A stretch of 64,000 nt of DNA, taken from the NCBI GenBank assembly GCA_046050465.1, contig JBJOPS010000020.1, positions 62,001-126,000 on the forward strand, given 5' to 3'. Position numbers and translations under genes: made by a program. The DNA is from Egaibacter sp046050465. Its GTDB lineage: Bacteria; Pseudomonadota; Gammaproteobacteria; Burkholderiales; Burkholderiaceae_C. This document shows, in pieces, positions 61,317 through 64,000 of this stretch. Under the pieces are notes generated by a model, which was given only the letters and a program-made list of their open reading frames with translations, was not told the DNA's origin and did not search any database. The stretch's first letter is position 1, and each line of letters opens with the position of its first letter.

Positions 61317-62111
61317 TTAGTCTGTCATCAACCCAGACAAGTCATCATAGATGCCGGGCGTGCTGGCGACAAGAATTCCACCTGAGTGAATACCCTCAGG
61401 TGTGAAGAAATCATTGGCTCGCCCGCCAGCTTCCGTGACCAGCAAAATGCCCGCGGCACAGTCCCATGCATTGATGTGAAGTTCGGCGTAGCCATCCACG
61501 CGCCCTGCTGCAACGTCGGCCAGTCCCAGCGCGCCTGAGCCCCGGCGTACAAACGCACTGCCGGCCTTCATGAGTGCTTCTGCCTTCTTCAGATAGGCGG
61601 TGTAGCTGCGCCGTGCCGACCAGCCCAGTTCGATGGTGGCGCCGACCAGTGATGATGCCGATCGGGCGCGAATCGGCTTGCCATTCTGGTGCGCGCCGCC
61701 GCCCAGTGTGGCGGTGTACATGCGGTTGATGACAGGGTCGAACAACACGCCAATGACGGGCTTCCCTGCTTTCAGGTAAGCGATGGAAATGCACCAGCGC
61801 GGAATGTCGGTGGCGTAATTGGCAGTGCCATCAATCGGGTCCACCAGCCAGAAGTCCTGGTCGGCGGCAACATCACCTTGCCCGCCCATTTCTTCACCAA
61901 CAACCTGATCACCGGGAAAAGCTTGGGCGACCGCCTCTCGAATGTGGCGCTCCACAGCCAGGTCGGCCTGGGTCAGTACGTCATGCGTACCTTTGGAACT
62001 GACGGCAAGATGCGCTGACTCGCGCACGGCGAGTTCTCCACATGCGCGGGCCAGCTTTTCGGCAAAGGCCATGCGGGCGTTCAAAGAAGAAGCGGGTACT
62101 TGTTGATTCAT
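61317..62111 (-). CDS. Inositol monophosphatase-family protein
   Basis: The product is 264 residues. The metal-binding motifs of the family are present: GEEMGGQG, then DPIDGTANYATDIP and the C-terminal HINAWDCAAGILLVTEAGG. Such enzymes remove phosphate from inositol phosphates, but relatives act on other phosphate esters (SuhB, CysQ, HisN). It lies 56 bases upstream of the ABC transporter genes on the same strand and is divergent from trpC. A transporter plus phosphatase could form a nutrient-acquisition unit, but this is inference. Confidence 0.88.
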   Translation of the reverse strand: MNQQVPASSLNARMAFAEKLARACGELAVRESAHLAVSSKGTHDVLTQADLAVERHIREAVAQAFPGDQVVGEEMGGQGDVAADQDFWLVDPIDGTANYATDIPRWCISIAYLKAGKPVIGVLFDPVINRMYTATLGGGAHQNGKPIRARSASSLVGATIELGWSARRSYTAYLKKAEALMKAGSAFVRRGSGALGLADVAAGRVDGYAELHINAWDCAAGILLVTEAGGRANDFFTPEGIHSGGILVASTPGIYDDLSGLMTD

Positions 62112-62276
62112 GATGGGGAAGGGTTGGTTGGTTGGTGGTGTGAAACAACCGAGGTTATCACCCGTGCATGGAGCGCATTACGTTGACTTACCGGGCTTTC
62201 TGCGAAAATCAGATGATTCGCCCAAGTGCAGTCCATCAAAAGACGCTCGGGCCATTTTTTCAGGAAGTGCTAATTC

Positions 62277-63074
62277 ATGGCGATGTCAGGCGTGTTGGAA
62301 AAAATTGTTGCCGTGAAGCGTGATGAGGTAGCTGCGGCCATCAAACGCAAATCATTTGCGTTGATGCGCTCGGACGCCGAGTCCCGGGTGCTGACCCGTG
62401 ACTTTGTTGGCGCCATGCGGGCACAGATCGCCAAAGGCCGTCCCGCTGTCATCGCTGAAATCAAGAAGGCGAGTCCCTCGAAGGGCGTCCTGCGCGAAGA
62501 TTTCATTGCGGCCGACATCGCGCAGAGTTATGCCGAGTTTGGTGCGGCGTGTCTGTCTGTGCTGACCGACGCGCAGTTTTTTCAGGGTTGTGCGGACTTC
62601 CTCAAGCAGGCGCGCGCTTCCTGCCAGTTGCCCGTGTTGCGCAAGGATTTCATGATTGATGCGTATCAAATTTACGAGTCGCGCGCCATGGGGGCTGATT
62701 GCGTCTTGTTGATTGCGGCTTGTCTGGATGATGCGCAGATGGCTGAATTCGAGGCCATCGCGCGCAGCCTGGATATGGCGGTGCTGGTGGAAGTGCATGA
62801 CAAAGCCGAGTTGCAGCGTGCGCTCAAGCTGAAAACACCGCTGATGGGCATCAATAACCGCAACCTCAACACGTTTGAAGTGACGCTGGATACCACCCTG
62901 TCCATGATTGGTGATGTGCCCCAAGACCGTATTCTGGTGACCGAGAGCGGTATTCTCAGCCGCGATGACGTGCTGCGCATGGGTTCGGCGGGTGTTAACG
63001 CGTTCCTGGTGGGCGAGGCATTTATGCGTGCGCCCGATCCGGGCGCTGCGCTAGCCGCACTGTTTGGGCAATAG
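62277..63074 (+). CDS. trpC: Indole-3-glycerol phosphate synthase
   Basis: The product is 265 residues, the enzyme that closes the indole ring in tryptophan synthesis. Motifs are VIAEIKKASPSKGVLREDF, LPVLRKDFMIDAYQIYESRA, GINNRNLNTFEVTLDTT and VTESGILSRDDV. It is normally adjacent to trpD; here an opposite-strand block of four genes lies between them. AGGAAG precedes the ATG. Confidence 0.97.
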   Translation: MAMSGVLEKIVAVKRDEVAAAIKRKSFALMRSDAESRVLTRDFVGAMRAQIAKGRPAVIAEIKKASPSKGVLREDFIAADIAQSYAEFGAACLSVLTDAQFFQGCADFLKQARASCQLPVLRKDFMIDAYQIYESRAMGADCVLLIAACLDDAQMAEFEAIARSLDMAVLVEVHDKAELQRALKLKTPLMGINNRNLNTFEVTLDTTLSMIGDVPQDRILVTESGILSRDDVLRMGSAGVNAFLVGEAFMRAPDPGAALAALFGQ

Positions 63075-63102
63075 ACGCCTGCTTCAATCCGAACCCTGTT
63101 TT

Positions 63103-63155
63103 GCTCCTATTTTAATAGCTACTCATGCTTATGAATAGAGGACTTAGGGCCAATT
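63103..63155 (+). repeat. TAGCTAT-type dispersed repeat, copy 12 (5' end of ung)
   Basis: It reads GCTCCTATTTTAATAGCTA, then CTCATGCTTATGAATAGAGG, then ACTTAGGGCCAATTT. It contains both possible ATG starts of ung (63125 and 63131), so it supplies the N-terminus of Ung. Confidence 0.85.
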
Positions 63156-63913
63156 TGACACTTGATTTTGGGCGAAACCAGTCTTCGTCGGGTGCTTCGG
63201 GTCTGACAGGCTGGAATCCTGCTGACTGGCCGGTGGCGCCTGATTGGCGCGGCGTTGTGGATACTTTTATCAATGGCGCTACTGGTTTGGCGCTGGGTCG
63301 GTTCATCCAGGCGCGGATTGATCAAGGTGCCCAGATTTATCCCCCGCTACCCCTGCGCGCACTGGCCCTGACGCCGCTGGCCGATGTTTCGGTGGTCATT
63401 CTCGGGCAAGACCCCTATCATGGGCCGGGGCAAGCGGAGGGCTTGTCGTTTTCGGTGTCGGCAGGCGTCAAGCCGCCGCCATCTCTTCGAAATATCCAGA
63501 AGGAACTGCAACGCGACTTGGGGCTGTCCCAGCCGTTGAATGGGTCGCTGATCCGGTGGGCGCAGCAAGGTGTCTTGTTGCTCAACACCTGTTTGACAGT
63601 AGAAAAAGAGCAACCCGCAAGCCATTCCAAAAAAGGTTGGGAAGTGCTTACTGACGAAATAATCAAGGCTACGTCAGAGAGTGTGCTTCCGGTCGTCTTT
63701 ATGCTATGGGGTGCTCATGCGCACGGGAAGCGGGCTTTGCTGGCGGGGTCGTCGGGCCAGGCCGGTGGGCAAGAGCGGCATTTGGTGTTGTGCTCGAACC
63801 ACCCTTCGCCGCTGTCTGCGCTGCGGCCCCCGAGCCCGTTTATTGGCTGCGGACATTTCGGCCTGGCCAATGAATTTCTTCGGCGCGGGGGTCGATGCCC
63901 CATTATTTGGTAG
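63125..63913 (+). CDS. ung: Uracil-DNA glycosylase
   Basis: The product is 262 residues of the family 1 uracil-DNA glycosylases, which remove uracil from DNA. The catalytic loop is VILGQDPYHGPGQAEG, the uracil-specific loop LLLNTCLTVEK, and the DNA-interacting motif HPSPLSA. The first 11 or so residues are coded by a dispersed repeat; the start may be ATG 63125 or 63131. A tRNA-Ser begins 65 bases after its stop. Confidence 0.95.
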   Translation: MLMNRGLRANLTLDFGRNQSSSGASGLTGWNPADWPVAPDWRGVVDTFINGATGLALGRFIQARIDQGAQIYPPLPLRALALTPLADVSVVILGQDPYHGPGQAEGLSFSVSAGVKPPPSLRNIQKELQRDLGLSQPLNGSLIRWAQQGVLLLNTCLTVEKEQPASHSKKGWEVLTDEIIKATSESVLPVVFMLWGAHAHGKRALLAGSSGQAGGQERHLVLCSNHPSPLSALRPPSPFIGCGHFGLANEFLRRGGRCPIIW

Positions 63914-63978
63914 AAGTCAACGGGCGTCTGTCCTTGTCAGTGTCCTGAGTTCCATGGCATAATCCAAGGTTCTCTGAA

Positions 63979-64000
63979 GGAGAGGTGGCCGAGTGGTTAA
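63979..64000 (+). tRNA. tRNA-Ser, 5' part (cut by window end)
   Basis: The last 22 bases start GGAGAGGTGGCCGAGTGG, the typical acceptor and D-stem start of a serine tRNA. The anticodon lies beyond the window, so the isoacceptor is not known. Confidence 0.8.

Noticed and set aside
1..64000. CRISPR arrays, integrase genes, transposase genes, rRNA genes
   Set aside because: None were seen; the repeats in the window are dispersed, not arranged with regular spacers, and no transposase or integrase motif was found.

Overview
The window looks like chromosome of a betaproteobacterium of the order Burkholderiales, most likely a member of the Comamonadaceae close to Rhodoferax or Polaromonas. The reasons are the high GC content, the two TRAP transporters and a Bug/TctC receptor, the lptA-lptB-rpoN and trpE-trpG-trpD-trpC gene orders, and a small repeat with TAGCTAT/ATAGCTA cores scattered through it. 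This placement is inferred from gene content and was not checked by database search.

Positions 1-24450 are mainly catabolic. An SDR dehydrogenase end, a TRAP transporter (P, Q, M) and a split transketolase (1-5151) come first, then malate synthase G and a haloacid dehalogenase-like protein on the minus strand (5535-8532). Next comes an acid/CoA module (8691-17187): a domain-swapped aconitase/isopropylmalate-dehydratase-like enzyme, a LysR regulator, two HMG-CoA-lyase-like paralogues, a CaiB/BaiF CoA-transferase, a Bug receptor and a ketopantoate-reductase-like protein. A TetR-type regulator then precedes a second TRAP transporter, a Gfo/Idh/MocA dehydrogenase, a type II dehydroquinase and a shikimate-dehydrogenase-like protein (17206-23431), which together suggest uptake and breakdown of a quinate/shikimate-like compound.

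Positions 23473-32387 are mostly housekeeping: LysR, argS, a SPOR-domain protein, a DsbA-family protein, lptA-lptB-rpoN, an RlmL-like methyltransferase and a PIN protein. Positions 33571-42424 form a nested defence locus: hsdM, a ribbon-helix-helix/RelE toxin-antitoxin pair, hsdS, an ABC-type ATPase, a divergent HNH nuclease and hsdR. The toxin-antitoxin pair is bracketed by a 36-base direct repeat of the 3' end of hsdM, and two 16-bp palindromes exactly 50 bp apart lie just before hsdR.

Positions 42469-45877 (minus strand) carry argO-like, pncC, pgpA, thiL, a small unknown ORF and apaG, packed with overlapping ends. After rpe come two GGDEF-EAL proteins that face each other tail to tail. The tryptophan genes follow: a putative trpL leader peptide, trpE, trpG, ltaE, a LysE-family exporter, trpD, then an opposite-strand ABC transporter and inositol-monophosphatase block, and finally trpC. 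The window ends with ung and the first 22 bases of a tRNA-Ser.

A repeat of about 50 bp occurs at least 12 times. Several copies lie inside genes without breaking the frame, and others supply start or stop codons. Several genes have a -10-like hexamer only 5-8 bases before their ATG, which suggests leaderless mRNAs.
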